From: Saprospiraceae bacterium
Lineage (GTDB): Bacteria > Bacteroidota > Bacteroidia > Chitinophagales > Saprospiraceae
Length of the DNA: 64,000 bases
Direction of reading: 5' to 3'
Assembly (NCBI GenBank): GCA_019638455.1
Contig: JAHBTU010000004.1
Coordinates: forward strand, 62,001-126,000
Position numbers and translations under genes: made by a program. The notes under the pieces are model-generated. The model did not search any database, was not told the DNA's origin, and saw only the letters and a list, made by a program, of their open reading frames with translations. Shown in pieces: positions 1-7,965 of the stretch; the stretch's first letter is position 1, and the number at the start of each line of letters is the position of its first letter.

Positions 1-411
1 GAGCGTGGTCAGCACGGCATTGCCGGAGATTAAAAAATGGCCGCCTATCCACGATAGATTTTCCAAGCCCGACAGATTGGGCAGCGCGTCGTTGTTGTTC
101 AATTTGAATTCCACGCCGATACTGGTCAGGTTGTTCAGCCCGCTCAGCGAGCTTAGCATCGGATTGTCAATGATTTCGATGCTGTTGGAGGTGGTGTATA
201 TGCCGCTCAGCCCGTCCAGATTCTCAATGTCGCTGCCCGAAATAAGCATTTTTACAGAGAGGTTGTGGCAATCCGGGTGGATGACGGGGAAGTTGTCCAC
301 TTGTGCCTGGGAGCTGAGGGTGAAAAAGCCGTTGGGGCAGCCGGGGGGCTGGGCATTCAGGGAAAACGTTGCGACGAAGGCAAGGAACGGGGGGATAAAA
401 AGTTGACGCAT
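1..411 (-). CDS. Secreted leucine-rich-repeat protein, N-terminal part
   Basis: The gene runs off the left edge of the window, so only the first 137 residues are visible. It starts with MRQLFIPPF and a hydrophobic signal peptide ending near SLNAQ. Then comes a Cys-containing stretch (GCPNGFF) and repeats of about 23 residues rich in L-x-x-L-x-G-L and I-x-I-x-N-N patterns (DIENLDGLSGI, MLSSLSGLNNLTSIG, ALPNLSGLENLSWIGG). This is the look of bacterial LRR or receptor-L-domain surface proteins, which in Bacteroidota often end in a T9SS sorting domain; that end is outside the window. Location outside the cell is inferred from the signal peptide. The ligand is unknown. The start is the first ATG after the spacer and directly precedes the signal peptide. 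Confidence 0.75.
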   Translation of the reverse strand, partial: MRQLFIPPFLAFVATFSLNAQPPGCPNGFFTLSSQAQVDNFPVIHPDCHNLSVKMLISGSDIENLDGLSGIYTTSNSIEIIDNPMLSSLSGLNNLTSIGVEFKLNNNDALPNLSGLENLSWIGGHFLISGNAVLTTL

Positions 412-466
412 AAAAGCGATTGAAAGAAAGGTGCTAAGTGTGAAAAATGGTTATGAAAAAAAAATC

Positions 467-539
467 GCCTTTTGGGCCGTTACATATAGCACCAAAAGGC
501 AGGCCAAAAGTACCGCATCTTTGTTGACGCGGTACTTTT
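467..539. terminator. Two adjacent hairpins in the divergent LRR/GH3 spacer
   Basis: Hairpin 1 (467-475 with 492-500) is a perfect 9-bp stem GCCTTTTGG/CCAAAAGGC. On the minus strand it is followed by GA and nine T, the form of an intrinsic terminator. Hairpin 2 (506-516 with 529-539) is a perfect 11-bp stem AAAAGTACCGC/GCGGTACTTTT with A and T runs at its ends. Both lie upstream of the two divergent genes, where no terminator is expected. They could be a leader attenuator of the LRR gene or the end of an unannotated small minus-strand transcript. Confidence 0.5.
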
Positions 540-632
540 GTTAAAAATGAAATTTAACGCTCGTCTTGGGGATGTTCGGCTCCTACTGGCTGATGATATT
601 GGACTCCAAGCCGCCGCCTGATGAAGAAGTCT

Positions 633-640
633 TACTTTTG
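633..640 (+). promoter_or_regulatory. -7 promoter box for the GH3 gene
   Basis: TACTTTTG matches the Bacteroidota -7 consensus TAnnTTTG and lies 24 bp before the ATG at 665. I see no clear -33 TTTG at the expected distance. Confidence 0.4.
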
Positions 641-664
641 CTGCTTCCTAACTGCGTTTCAAAC

Positions 665-2191
665 ATGGGATTTCGCTCCGCCATCATTCGCCCGTTTGCC
701 AACCACATCGCCCGCTCCATTGACCGGTGGTCTGCCGACGCGGTGGCGCGCCAAGAGAAGATTTTTCAACACCTTATCGCCCGCGCCACACAAACAGCCT
801 TTGGGCGTGCTCATCGTTTTTCGGACATCAGGACTTATGAGGAGTTCAAACAAGCGGTGCCAGTGCGCGACTACGAGGATTTGAAACCCTACATCGAAAA
901 AATAAAAGCGGGCGAAAAAGATGTGCTTTGGTCGGGGCGCCCTGCCTATTTCGCCAAAACAAGCGGCACCACTTCGGGCGTGAAATACATTCCAATGTCG
1001 AAGGAAAGCACGCCACTTCATTTCGGCACGGCGCGAAATGCCTCTTTCAACTATTTCGCCCGCACAGGCAACGGGCGCTGGCTCGACGGCAAAATGATTT
1101 TCCTCTCCGGCAGCCCCGAATTGGAAACAGTCGGCGACATCCCGACGGGGCGATTGAGCGGCATATCCAACCATCTGGTGCCCGGCTGGCTGCGTACCAA
1201 CCAACTGCCTTCATGGCAGACCAACTGCATCGAGGATTGGGAAGAAAAACTCGAGCGCATCGTGGACGAAACGGTGCACGCGGATATGCGCCTCATCTCC
1301 GGCATCCCCCCTTGGGTGCAGATGTACTACGAGCGATTGCTCGCCCGCACGGGTAAAAGCACCGTGAAAGAAATTTTTCCCAACTACTCGCTTTTCGTCT
1401 ATGGTGGGGTCAATTTCGAGCCTTATCGCGCCAAACTTGAAGCATTGGTGGGCGGCCCTGTGGACAGCGTGGAGACCTATCCGGCTTCGGAAGGCTTCAT
1501 CGCATTTCAGGATACCTTCGCTCATCGGGCGACTTCGGATGCTTCGGCACCGACGGGGTTGTTGCTCAACGCCGATGCGGGGATGTTCTTTGAATTTGTG
1601 CCTGCTGACGAGATTTTCAAAGAAAACCCGACTCGAATTTGGCTGAAAGACGTGGAAATTGGGAACAATTACGCGCTCGTCCTCAACACCAACGCCGGGC
1701 TTTGGGGCTACAACATCGGGGACACGGTGCAGTTCGTGAGCAAAGACCCCTATCGCATCATCGTCTCCGGGCGGGTCAAACATTTCATCTCGGCCTTTGG
1801 CGAACACGTCATCGGCAAAGAGGTGGAAGAGGCGCTGTTGCCAGTGGCCAACGCTGCTGACATCCGTATCGTCGAGTTCACTGTGGCGCCACAGGTCAAC
1901 CCACCTGAGGGCGGCCTGCCTTATCACGAATGGTTCGTCGAATTCGACAACCAGCCCGCCGACTTGGCTGCCTTCGCCGCTGACGTGGACCTCAGGATGC
2001 GGGCGCAGAACATCTACTACGACGACCTCATCACAGGCGGCGTGTTGCGCCCGCTCAAAATCACCCCGTTGCGCCGCGACACGTTCCGTGCATACATGAA
2101 ATCGCAAGGCAAGTTGGGCGGGCAAAACAAGGTGCCGAGATTGGCCAACGACAGGAAAATCGCCTCCGTCTTAGAGGGGTTTAAGTTGTGA
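665..2191 (+). CDS. GH3 auxin-responsive promoter family protein
   Basis: This 508-residue protein belongs to the GH3 family, ANL-superfamily enzymes that adenylate a carboxylic acid and pass it to an amine. The substrate of the bacterial members is generally unknown. The ATP-binding motif TSGTTSG is at residues 99-105, inside a conserved block YFAKTSGTTSGVKYIP. A second family block is YPASEGFIAF, and GRVKHFISAFGEH near residue 380 fits the hinge to the C-terminal lid. The reading frame is open further upstream (to 566), but the conserved N-terminus MGFRSAIIRPFANHIARSID starts at 665, just after a -7 promoter box, so that start is used. No signal peptide: a cytoplasmic enzyme. The neighbours are not functionally related. 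Confidence 0.9.
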   Translation: MGFRSAIIRPFANHIARSIDRWSADAVARQEKIFQHLIARATQTAFGRAHRFSDIRTYEEFKQAVPVRDYEDLKPYIEKIKAGEKDVLWSGRPAYFAKTSGTTSGVKYIPMSKESTPLHFGTARNASFNYFARTGNGRWLDGKMIFLSGSPELETVGDIPTGRLSGISNHLVPGWLRTNQLPSWQTNCIEDWEEKLERIVDETVHADMRLISGIPPWVQMYYERLLARTGKSTVKEIFPNYSLFVYGGVNFEPYRAKLEALVGGPVDSVETYPASEGFIAFQDTFAHRATSDASAPTGLLLNADAGMFFEFVPADEIFKENPTRIWLKDVEIGNNYALVLNTNAGLWGYNIGDTVQFVSKDPYRIIVSGRVKHFISAFGEHVIGKEVEEALLPVANAADIRIVEFTVAPQVNPPEGGLPYHEWFVEFDNQPADLAAFAADVDLRMRAQNIYYDDLITGGVLRPLKITPLRRDTFRAYMKSQGKLGGQNKVPRLANDRKIASVLEGFKL

Positions 2192-2222
2192 AAAACGCCA
2201 CCTCCGGCTTCTATTCTGCCTA

Positions 2223-2381
2223 TATAGTCAACGCAAATCAGCCCCGTCCGCTTCACTTGGCCGGGCAATCCCCTGGGTACAGGGTCTGACAAGGTGGTTT
2301 TGAACGAACGGTGCTCGCAATCCTTTGGAAATCATGCAAATCAATCAAGGAAATCTTCAAATCCTCTTTAATCTGGGTATA
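2223..2381 (-). repeat. Gene-upstream element, single copy A
   Basis: This is an inverted relative of the element at 45279-45458 and of the array at 25261-26142. It has the same two ends, TATAGTCAACGCAAATCA at 2223 and ATCTGGGTATA at 2371-2381. It shares the internal blocks AAGTGAAGCGGACGGGG (as its complement), CGAACGGTGCTCGCAATCC and AAATCAATCAAGG. The TATACCC end lies 31 bp before the start codon of the next gene (2413), so any leader of that gene must begin in or cross the element. Confidence 0.85.
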
Positions 2382-2412
2382 TCACTCTCATCATCCGAAA
2401 ATAAAATGGCTC

Positions 2413-3426
2413 ATGCGCACTCTCCTTCTCTCCCTGCTTCTTTTCCCAAAGGCCATCTTTTCGCAAAATGACAACTCCGATATCCAGCCCAAACTCGTCG
2501 CCGACCAGACGTTCAAACTGGAAGGCAAGAGCGAGTTTATCTATGCCTTTGCCGAAGGCGACCAAGTCCAATTGATGGTGCAAGAACTGACAGGCAAAGC
2601 CATCAAAACAGTTGAGTTCATGCACTTCCCCGACCACTATGTGTACAGAGGCTATGAGCTCGACACGACGCTCCAACAAAACATCGTAATTGAAAAAACA
2701 GGCGTGTATCTTTTGCGCTTTCAAGGCAAAGGGCTGGGCAAAAAGGTGTGCCGCTTCACTTTGCACCGCATACCCGCCAACGCCGAGACGGCGCGGCTCA
2801 ACACGCGCGTCGGGTGGGATATGTGGTCGAACCCCAACTACGCCGTGCGTAAACGCGCCGTTCAGGTAGGCAAAAAAACAGACGTGGTGTCGTTAGGAGG
2901 GCAAGTGACAGTGTCGGCGAGCAAGTTCTACACCAAGAAACCCACCAACGTGTATCAATTCACTTTGCCGCCCAACACCGTGCAGTGGGCCTATCGCATC
3001 TCTGTGGGGCAAGCGACGCAAGAGGCCCGCCGCCGCGACGCGGAAAAACTCAAAACAGCCTTGCAAACCGGTGCGGTCAAACTCATGAGCGTGCAGCCTC
3101 AAACAGCGCTCGCCGCCTTTGCGCTCGGTGCCGCGCTCGATATGACCGTTTCCTCAGCTGGCGAAGACGTGGAATATGCGCTGGTGGACTACGACAACTG
3201 GTCAAAGTTCTCGAGCGGCAAGGAATATACCTCGTACATCCAGCAGGGGAGCGTCAGCGTGGATGTGCAGCGCCGTTACAAGCCGCTGCAAGGAACCTAT
3301 TATTTCGCCTTAAAAAGCGACAATTGGGTAAATGATATCAATGTGAGTATTGATATCGAGGCCGTGACGGAGGTTCCTGTGTTCGAGACGGAAATTTATT
3401 TGGAACCCATCAGTGGCGGCAATTGA
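2413..3426 (+). CDS. Secreted protein of unknown function
   Basis: A 337-residue protein with a clear signal peptide (MRTLLLSLLLFPKAIFSQ) and no other membrane segment. I do not recognise a named domain. The body begins with a beta-rich region (residues about 25-115: ADQTFKLEGKSEFIYAFAEG, GVYLLRFQG) resembling a carbohydrate-binding or PKD-like fold. Next comes a block with VGWDMWSNPNY and KKTDVVSLGGQVTVSASKF, then an Ala-rich segment around residue 225 (QTALAAFALGAALDM), and a second beta-rich block containing GTYYFALKSDNW. There is no T9SS sorting domain. It is monocistronic: a repeat element lies upstream and a convergent gene downstream. The start at 2413 directly precedes the signal peptide; an upstream in-frame ATG would add 34 residues encoded by repeat sequence and is rejected. 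Confidence 0.7.
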   Translation: MRTLLLSLLLFPKAIFSQNDNSDIQPKLVADQTFKLEGKSEFIYAFAEGDQVQLMVQELTGKAIKTVEFMHFPDHYVYRGYELDTTLQQNIVIEKTGVYLLRFQGKGLGKKVCRFTLHRIPANAETARLNTRVGWDMWSNPNYAVRKRAVQVGKKTDVVSLGGQVTVSASKFYTKKPTNVYQFTLPPNTVQWAYRISVGQATQEARRRDAEKLKTALQTGAVKLMSVQPQTALAAFALGAALDMTVSSAGEDVEYALVDYDNWSKFSSGKEYTSYIQQGSVSVDVQRRYKPLQGTYYFALKSDNWVNDINVSIDIEAVTEVPVFETEIYLEPISGGN

Positions 3427-3505
3427 GCAGACAAAAATCACACGATACCTGTAGCCTGGAATACCATTCTGCAATGATTTGAAATGCAGTCCATGTAGTG
3501 GGTGC

Positions 3506-4696
3506 TTACAACATCCTGCGCACCAATTTGCCTGTTTTTTTCTCCTTCAATACCAAGACATGGCTGCCATCGTGGGTCAGTTCCTCTGTCAGGAACCAGT
3601 GGTCTTTGTCGTATTCCTTGAATGCTGAAATGACCTCCGTTTCCGTGCTGCCGCGCCACACCTCCAATTTGACAGGTTCCCAACGGCGCGATTGGGCGGA
3701 TTTGTAGGCGGCATCGAGAATGGCATTTACCACATAACCGTCGTAGAATGTCTCGGCAGGTGGGCGGCCTTGTTCCCACGCTTCAAACATATCGGTGAAC
3801 ATGGCATTGTACCCAAGTTCGTGAATCTCATCGCCGACTGGGAAAATCCATCCGCTGGAGGTTTCGGACTTTTCGGCCACATAACCAGCACCCTGCCCCG
3901 AAAGGAACATCTCAAAACCCGTGCGCAGGAAATTGTTTATCCAAATCGTGCCCTCCGACCCCATCACCTCGTCGCGCAAATCAAGCCCGCCTCTGAATGT
4001 CCACGACACCTCAAACTGGCCAATGGCTCCACTTGCATAGCGCACCAACCCGATGGCGTGGTCTTCAGCATCAATAGGCTTCACCTGCGTGTCGGCCCAG
4101 CACATCACTTCCACAGGCCGCACATCTTTGCCGATGTAGCTGCGGGCGATTTCCACGCAATGGCAGGCGAGGTCGAGAATGGCACCGCCTCCCGATTGAC
4201 TTTTGTCCCAAAACCAATCGGAGTGTGGCCCGGGGTGGGTTTCGCGGGAGCGTGCCCACAAGATTTTGCCGAGTGCCCCGCTTTGGATGGTTTTGAGCGA
4301 TTTCAGGAATTTGGGGGTGTAGCACAAATCCTCCAAATAGCCGGCGAATATGCCTGCTTTTTCCACCGCTTTGAGCATTTGCAGCCCTTCCTTGGCGTTG
4401 CGCCCCAGTGGTTTGGTGGTCATCACTGCTTTTTTGTATTTGGCACAGGCCAACACGGCGGGTAGGTGCAGGTTGTTGGGCAGCGAGATGCAGACGATGT
4501 CCACGTCCTTGCGATTGATGGCGGCCTCCATGTCGGTGGTCCAAAAAGGCACGTCGTAGTCAGCGGCGAACTTGCTGGCCGATGCCTCGGTGCGCGAATA
4601 GACGGAAGTGATACGGTCGCGGCTGCGCAGCCCGTGGAGGGAGTCGGCGTAAAAACGGCCTATAAAGCCTGCGCCGAGCATGGCGATTCTTGCCAT
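3506..4696 (-). CDS. Gfo/Idh/MocA family NAD(P)-dependent oxidoreductase
   Basis: A 396-residue cytoplasmic sugar or cyclitol dehydrogenase-like protein. The N-terminal Rossmann motif is LGAGFIGRFY near residue 7. The TKPLG block at residues about 95-100 stands where the family has its EKP motif, with the Lys kept. A central SGGGAILDLACHCVEIARSYIG block carries the Asp and His expected around the catalytic site. The C-terminal beta-sheet domain follows (GQFEVSWTFRGGLDLRDEVMGSEGTIWI). The substrate cannot be told from sequence. MARIAMLGAGF at 4696 is the natural start; the open frame further upstream runs through the 164-bp inverted-repeat element and is not coding. The gene is monocistronic and convergent with the secreted protein before it. 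Confidence 0.88.
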   Translation of the reverse strand: MARIAMLGAGFIGRFYADSLHGLRSRDRITSVYSRTEASASKFAADYDVPFWTTDMEAAINRKDVDIVCISLPNNLHLPAVLACAKYKKAVMTTKPLGRNAKEGLQMLKAVEKAGIFAGYLEDLCYTPKFLKSLKTIQSGALGKILWARSRETHPGPHSDWFWDKSQSGGGAILDLACHCVEIARSYIGKDVRPVEVMCWADTQVKPIDAEDHAIGLVRYASGAIGQFEVSWTFRGGLDLRDEVMGSEGTIWINNFLRTGFEMFLSGQGAGYVAEKSETSSGWIFPVGDEIHELGYNAMFTDMFEAWEQGRPPAETFYDGYVVNAILDAAYKSAQSRRWEPVKLEVWRGSTETEVISAFKEYDKDHWFLTEELTHDGSHVLVLKEKKTGKLVRRML

Positions 4697-4741
4697 AGGT
4701 TTGGTGTTGGTTTGGATGATTGTTGCTGGTTGGAAAATAGA

Positions 4742-4905
4742 TAGACTTGTTGCGGCGGAGGGCTTTGAGCGAAGGGGATTGTCATTATTTCGACTGGCAA
4801 GGCAAATTTTGCAGTCGAAATCGGGCATATTCGGCGAAAAATTTAACGAAACCAGTTGGAAAAAGGGCTTTCCCTTCGCCAAAGACCTCCACCGCAACAA
4901 GTCTA
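4742..4905 (-). mobile_element. 164-bp MITE-like element, copy 1
   Basis: The element begins TAGACTTGTTGCGG and ends CCGCAACAAGTCTA, imperfect terminal inverted repeats of about 33 bp (both arms continue into GGAGG.CTTT..CGAAGG). Inside is a second, smaller inverted repeat, TTCGACTG/CAGTCGAA. The inverted copy at 23162-23325 has exactly the same length and differs at only about nine positions. It carries no gene, so it would be a non-autonomous element mobilised in trans, or a structured regulatory element. It sits 45 bp upstream of the oxidoreductase start codon. Confidence 0.75.
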
Positions 4906-4989
4906 ATGAACATGGCGCTTGGGCGCTCGCTTTCTGGGCAAATGTATTTTCCAGGCGGGGTTTTGTGGTGGTTTTTTCAAAAAAAAAAA

Positions 4990-5013
4990 GCGGGCGACCG
5001 TGTGGCCGCCCGC
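4990..5013 (-). terminator. Intrinsic terminator of the repeat/peptidoglycan-binding gene
   Basis: A GC-rich stem GCGGGCG/CGCCCGC (4990-4996 with 5007-5013) is followed on the minus strand by an unbroken run of more than ten T. It lies 33 bp after the stop codon of the minus-strand gene ending at 5046. Confidence 0.85.
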
Positions 5014-5045
5014 TCGATTCGTATTTTTTGGCAAAAGAAAGTGAA

Positions 5046-6425
5046 TCAATAGTTCACGCCCAGTGCCTTCAAAGTTTCAAAGTCAAGGTTGCCCACAGGC
5101 AAGCCTTTGTCTTTTTGGAATTTGGTGAGTGCTGCTTTGGTGCGGGTGCCCATCACGTTGTCGGTGGGGCCTGGGTCGTAGCCAGCCTTGATGAGAGCCT
5201 CTTGGATTTGGCGGATGGTGTAGCCAGTCACGCGGTCGCCGCAGAGGACTTCGCGCCATTCGGTGAAACCGCCGGGTTTCACAAGGCGACGCTTGGTGAC
5301 GGTGGCGTATTCAGCCGGGATTTCCTCCGTGCGGGTAGTGGCGGCGGCTTTCACGCCTCTCACTGTCACGGCTTTGTATTCAGCAGGGATGACTTCCTCG
5401 CGGAAAGTAGCGGGTGCTTTCAGCACTTGCTTGGTGACGGTGGAGTATTCAGCCGGGACTTCTTCCTCGCGGACGGTGGCAGGTGTTTTCAGCACTTGCT
5501 TTTTCACCGTAGCGTATTCAGCCGGGATGATTTCCTCACGAGTGGTGGCGGGGGTTTTCACCTTGCGCACCGTCATTGTTTTGTATTCAGCCGGGATGAT
5601 TTCTTCGCGTGTGGTAGCCGGGGTTTTCACCTTGCGGACGGTGCGCGTGCCCATTTTGGCAGGAATCTGGACGGTGCGGGTGCAGCCAGCATCGGCCACG
5701 CCAGAGCCATCGCAACCTTTGTTCACGCGCTTCGTGATGGTCTGATATTCCGCAGGCACTTCCACCAAGCACCACACGAGGCAATCGTCGGGGTTGGCGC
5801 TGAGGCAGCTGGCATCGGCTTTCTTTTTCACCCACTTCGTAGAGGCAGGCTTGATTTCGACGCGCTCGGTGACGGTTTCGTATTTCGGCTGCATCACTTC
5901 GATTTTAGTGGAGGCTGCTTCGATTTCGTACTGTTCGGTCACGTTTTCATACACAGCGGGTACTTCCACGAGGCGCTTGGCTTCTGGCTTCACCATTACT
6001 CTCTCCGTGACCGTCTCGTATTCGGCGGGCACCGTGATAAGGCGCTTGGTTTCTGGCTTAATCATGACGCGCTCATCAACAGTCTCGTACTGAGCGGGCA
6101 CTGGCACAAGGCGCTTGCTGGCGGCCTTGATTTCGACGCGCTCGGTGACGGTTTCGTATTGTGCAGGCACGGCCACGATGCGCTTGCTTTCTGCTTTCAC
6201 CAGTTGCTGCTCGGTTTTGTTTTCGTACTCGGCAGGAACAGCGATGGTGCGAGTGGCGGCAGGCTTCACTATGACCTGCTCAGTGACATTTTCATACTGG
6301 TCAGGAATGAGGCATTTGGCGTAGCATTTACCTGGTTGGGCGTTGGGTGGCGCGTCGCCGGGCTGTGCGTTGGCGGCAAAAGCGATACCCAAACAAAGAG
6401 GAAGGACGAATTTCAATTTTCCCAT
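5046..6425 (-). CDS. Secreted 14-repeat protein with C-terminal peptidoglycan-binding domain
   Basis: A 459-residue exported protein. After a signal peptide (MGKLKFVLPLCLGIAFAANAQ) come about 14 tandem repeats of 23 residues with the pattern Y-E-T-V-T-E-R-V-x-V-K-P-x-x-x-R-x-x-x-V-P-A-E, covering residues about 45-395. The first half reads YETVTERV..KP..KRL, the second half YKTVTVRKVKTPATTREEIIPAE. Repeats 7 and 8 carry insertions with Cys (ASCLSANPDDCLVWC, GCDGSGVADAGC). The last 55 residues form a PG_binding_1 domain (IRQIQEALIKAGYDPGPTD, ALTKFQKDKGLPVG). The likely role is a periplasmic fibre or linker held on the cell wall; this is inference. An alternative ATG at 6449 would add 8 residues. 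The first ATG of the open frame (6497) overlaps the promoter box and is excluded. Confidence 0.8.
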   Translation of the reverse strand: MGKLKFVLPLCLGIAFAANAQPGDAPPNAQPGKCYAKCLIPDQYENVTEQVIVKPAATRTIAVPAEYENKTEQQLVKAESKRIVAVPAQYETVTERVEIKAASKRLVPVPAQYETVDERVMIKPETKRLITVPAEYETVTERVMVKPEAKRLVEVPAVYENVTEQYEIEAASTKIEVMQPKYETVTERVEIKPASTKWVKKKADASCLSANPDDCLVWCLVEVPAEYQTITKRVNKGCDGSGVADAGCTRTVQIPAKMGTRTVRKVKTPATTREEIIPAEYKTMTVRKVKTPATTREEIIPAEYATVKKQVLKTPATVREEEVPAEYSTVTKQVLKAPATFREEVIPAEYKAVTVRGVKAAATTRTEEIPAEYATVTKRRLVKPGGFTEWREVLCGDRVTGYTIRQIQEALIKAGYDPGPTDNVMGTRTKAALTKFQKDKGLPVGNLDFETLKALGVNY

Positions 6426-6494
6426 GACGTGAATCGGATTTATGAACATGATTGTTTGATCTTGGCGTGAAAAAGATTTTTTTCGGATGCCGGG

Positions 6495-6502
6495 CAAAAG
6501 TA
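6495..6502 (-). promoter_or_regulatory. -7 promoter box for the 14-repeat protein
   Basis: TACTTTTG on the minus strand is an exact TAnnTTTG match about 70 bp upstream of the chosen start codon. Confidence 0.45.
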
Positions 6503-6551
6503 AGCGACCCTGCTCGAAACAGGTAGCTCGATTGTTAAAATTTCAACTAAA

Positions 6552-7769
6552 TTAAACTGTGTGCACCAGTTGCTTGGGGTAACAGACGAAATGCTTCGTC
6601 ACCAATTGTGTGAACAACGGCACGTCCGAGCAATCGGTGATGGGGCGCACGTCGCCGTTCTTGAAAAGAATTTTGATTTGGTCCTTTGCGTCGTCGTAGG
6701 CGCGGTTGCTTTCCGAGCCTGCATACACAAAGTGTTCTGGCAAAGCCCTCTCGCCAAACACTTCCACGACTTGCCGTTGAAACGCCTTTAACTGAGCGTC
6801 AGACACGGGCTGACTGCGCCATTCGAGGCGGAAAAGCCGGCGGTCGAGCAGGCCTTTAGAGAGGAACGAAAGGGTAAAATCATCGGCTTCCGACCAGTAC
6901 TTGATGGCAGCCGTCACATCGTTGTCGTCGAGGAGGGCGAAGTGGGAGACAAGGTCTCCGGGTTCGATTTTGCGACCCTCCGGGCGGTGCAGAAACCATG
7001 CCAAGTGGCGGGGCGCTTCCAAAGGCGTGCCCGCCACGGCCAGTTCGCGGGCACGCAACAGGGTGTGAATCAGCATTTGCTCCGCAGCCACGCCTGTTTT
7101 GTGCAAATAGACTTGCCAGTACATGAGCCGCCGGGCTATCAGAAATTTCTCAATGCTGTAAATGCCTTTTTCCTCCACTACCAATTCACCATCGTGCACG
7201 GCCAGCATTTTGATGATGCGGTCGTACCCGATGACGCCCTCGCTCACCCCCGTGAAAAAACTGTCGCGGTTGAGGTAGTCCATGCGGTCCATATCCAATT
7301 GCCCCGACACCAATTGGTGGAGAAATTTTTTGGGATGTTGGTTCTGAAAAATGTCAATCGCCAGCGAAAGCTGCCCTTCAAACTGACGATTCATTTCCTC
7401 CATGAAAAGAATGGAAATTTCCTCGTGGTGCATATCCACCAGCGTGTGCTCCAATGCGTGCGAAAAAGGGCCGTGACCAATATCGTGCAACAAAATGGCG
7501 ACATTGACCGCCTCTGCTTCCGCCTCGCTGATGTCGGCGCCTTTAAAACGCAACACCTCCACCGCCTCCTGCATCAGGTGCAAGGCTCCCAGCGCATGGT
7601 GGAAGCGGGTGTGTAGGGCGCCCGGATAGACATAAGGGGCCAACCCCACTTGCCGGATGCGCCTAAGTCGCTGAAAATAGGGGTGGTCAATCAAATCGAG
7701 CAGCAGGCCATAAGGCACCGACACAAAGCCATAGACGGGGTCGTTGAAAATTTTCTTGCGGCTGTTCAT
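6552..7769 (-). CDS. HD-domain phosphohydrolase (COG1078 type)
   Basis: A 405-residue metal-dependent phosphohydrolase of the dNTP triphosphohydrolase-like HD superfamily. The hallmark residues are visible: HTRFHH at 53-58 (first His ligand), HDIGHGPFSH at 95-104 (the HD pair and further ligands), and QLVSGQLDMDRMDYLNRDSF near 180-200, which holds the last Asp. The N-terminal block NDPVYGFVSVP..LLDLIDHPYFQRLRRIRQ is typical of this family. The substrate is probably a nucleotide; it cannot be fixed from sequence. The start at 7769 gives the usual MNSRKKIFNDP N-terminus. A CACCTTTG box (7788-7795, one mismatch to TAnnTTTG) lies 18 bp upstream. It is divergent from the TetR gene. Confidence 0.9.
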   Translation of the reverse strand: MNSRKKIFNDPVYGFVSVPYGLLLDLIDHPYFQRLRRIRQVGLAPYVYPGALHTRFHHALGALHLMQEAVEVLRFKGADISEAEAEAVNVAILLHDIGHGPFSHALEHTLVDMHHEEISILFMEEMNRQFEGQLSLAIDIFQNQHPKKFLHQLVSGQLDMDRMDYLNRDSFFTGVSEGVIGYDRIIKMLAVHDGELVVEEKGIYSIEKFLIARRLMYWQVYLHKTGVAAEQMLIHTLLRARELAVAGTPLEAPRHLAWFLHRPEGRKIEPGDLVSHFALLDDNDVTAAIKYWSEADDFTLSFLSKGLLDRRLFRLEWRSQPVSDAQLKAFQRQVVEVFGERALPEHFVYAGSESNRAYDDAKDQIKILFKNGDVRPITDCSDVPLFTQLVTKHFVCYPKQLVHTV

Positions 7770-7892
7770 GCTTGCGGGTTGACGCTGCAAAGGTGACAAT
7801 TCGCCTTTGAGATGTGAAATTAAGTTTTCCGCAAGCATTTGCTCACAACACGAACTCGCAATTTATTGAGTGTCAAGTTGTTTTCCAAAAAG

Positions 7893-7910
7893 TTTAACCA
7901 AACGGTTAAA
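7893..7910. promoter_or_regulatory. TetR operator 1
   Basis: Palindrome TTTAACC-AAAC-GGTTAAA, 7-bp perfect arms around 4 bp. It lies just upstream of the -33 element of the TetR promoter. A near-identical site follows 73 bp downstream. Confidence 0.7.
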
Positions 7911-7927
7911 AATTGTTGGCTTAACCC

Positions 7928-7958
7928 TTGACAAATTGAAAAACTGCCCACACCTTTG
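7928..7958 (+). promoter_or_regulatory. Promoter of the TetR-exporter operon
   Basis: CTTG (-33, TTG at 7928-7930) is followed after exactly 20 bp by CACCTTTG (7951-7958), one mismatch from the Bacteroidota -7 box TAnnTTTG. It is flanked by operators on both sides. The start codon is at 8001. Confidence 0.6.
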
Positions 7959-7965
7959 CCCCGTG

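Noticed and set aside
566..664. Earlier start for the GH3 gene at 566
   Set aside because: The added 33 residues show no family similarity and the -7 promoter box at 633-640 lies inside them.
4697..6470. Long plus-strand frame rich in Phe, His and Gly opposite the 14-repeat gene
   Set aside because: It is the mirror of the repeat-rich minus-strand gene; the minus strand has the signal peptide, repeat pattern, PG-binding domain, promoter box and terminator.
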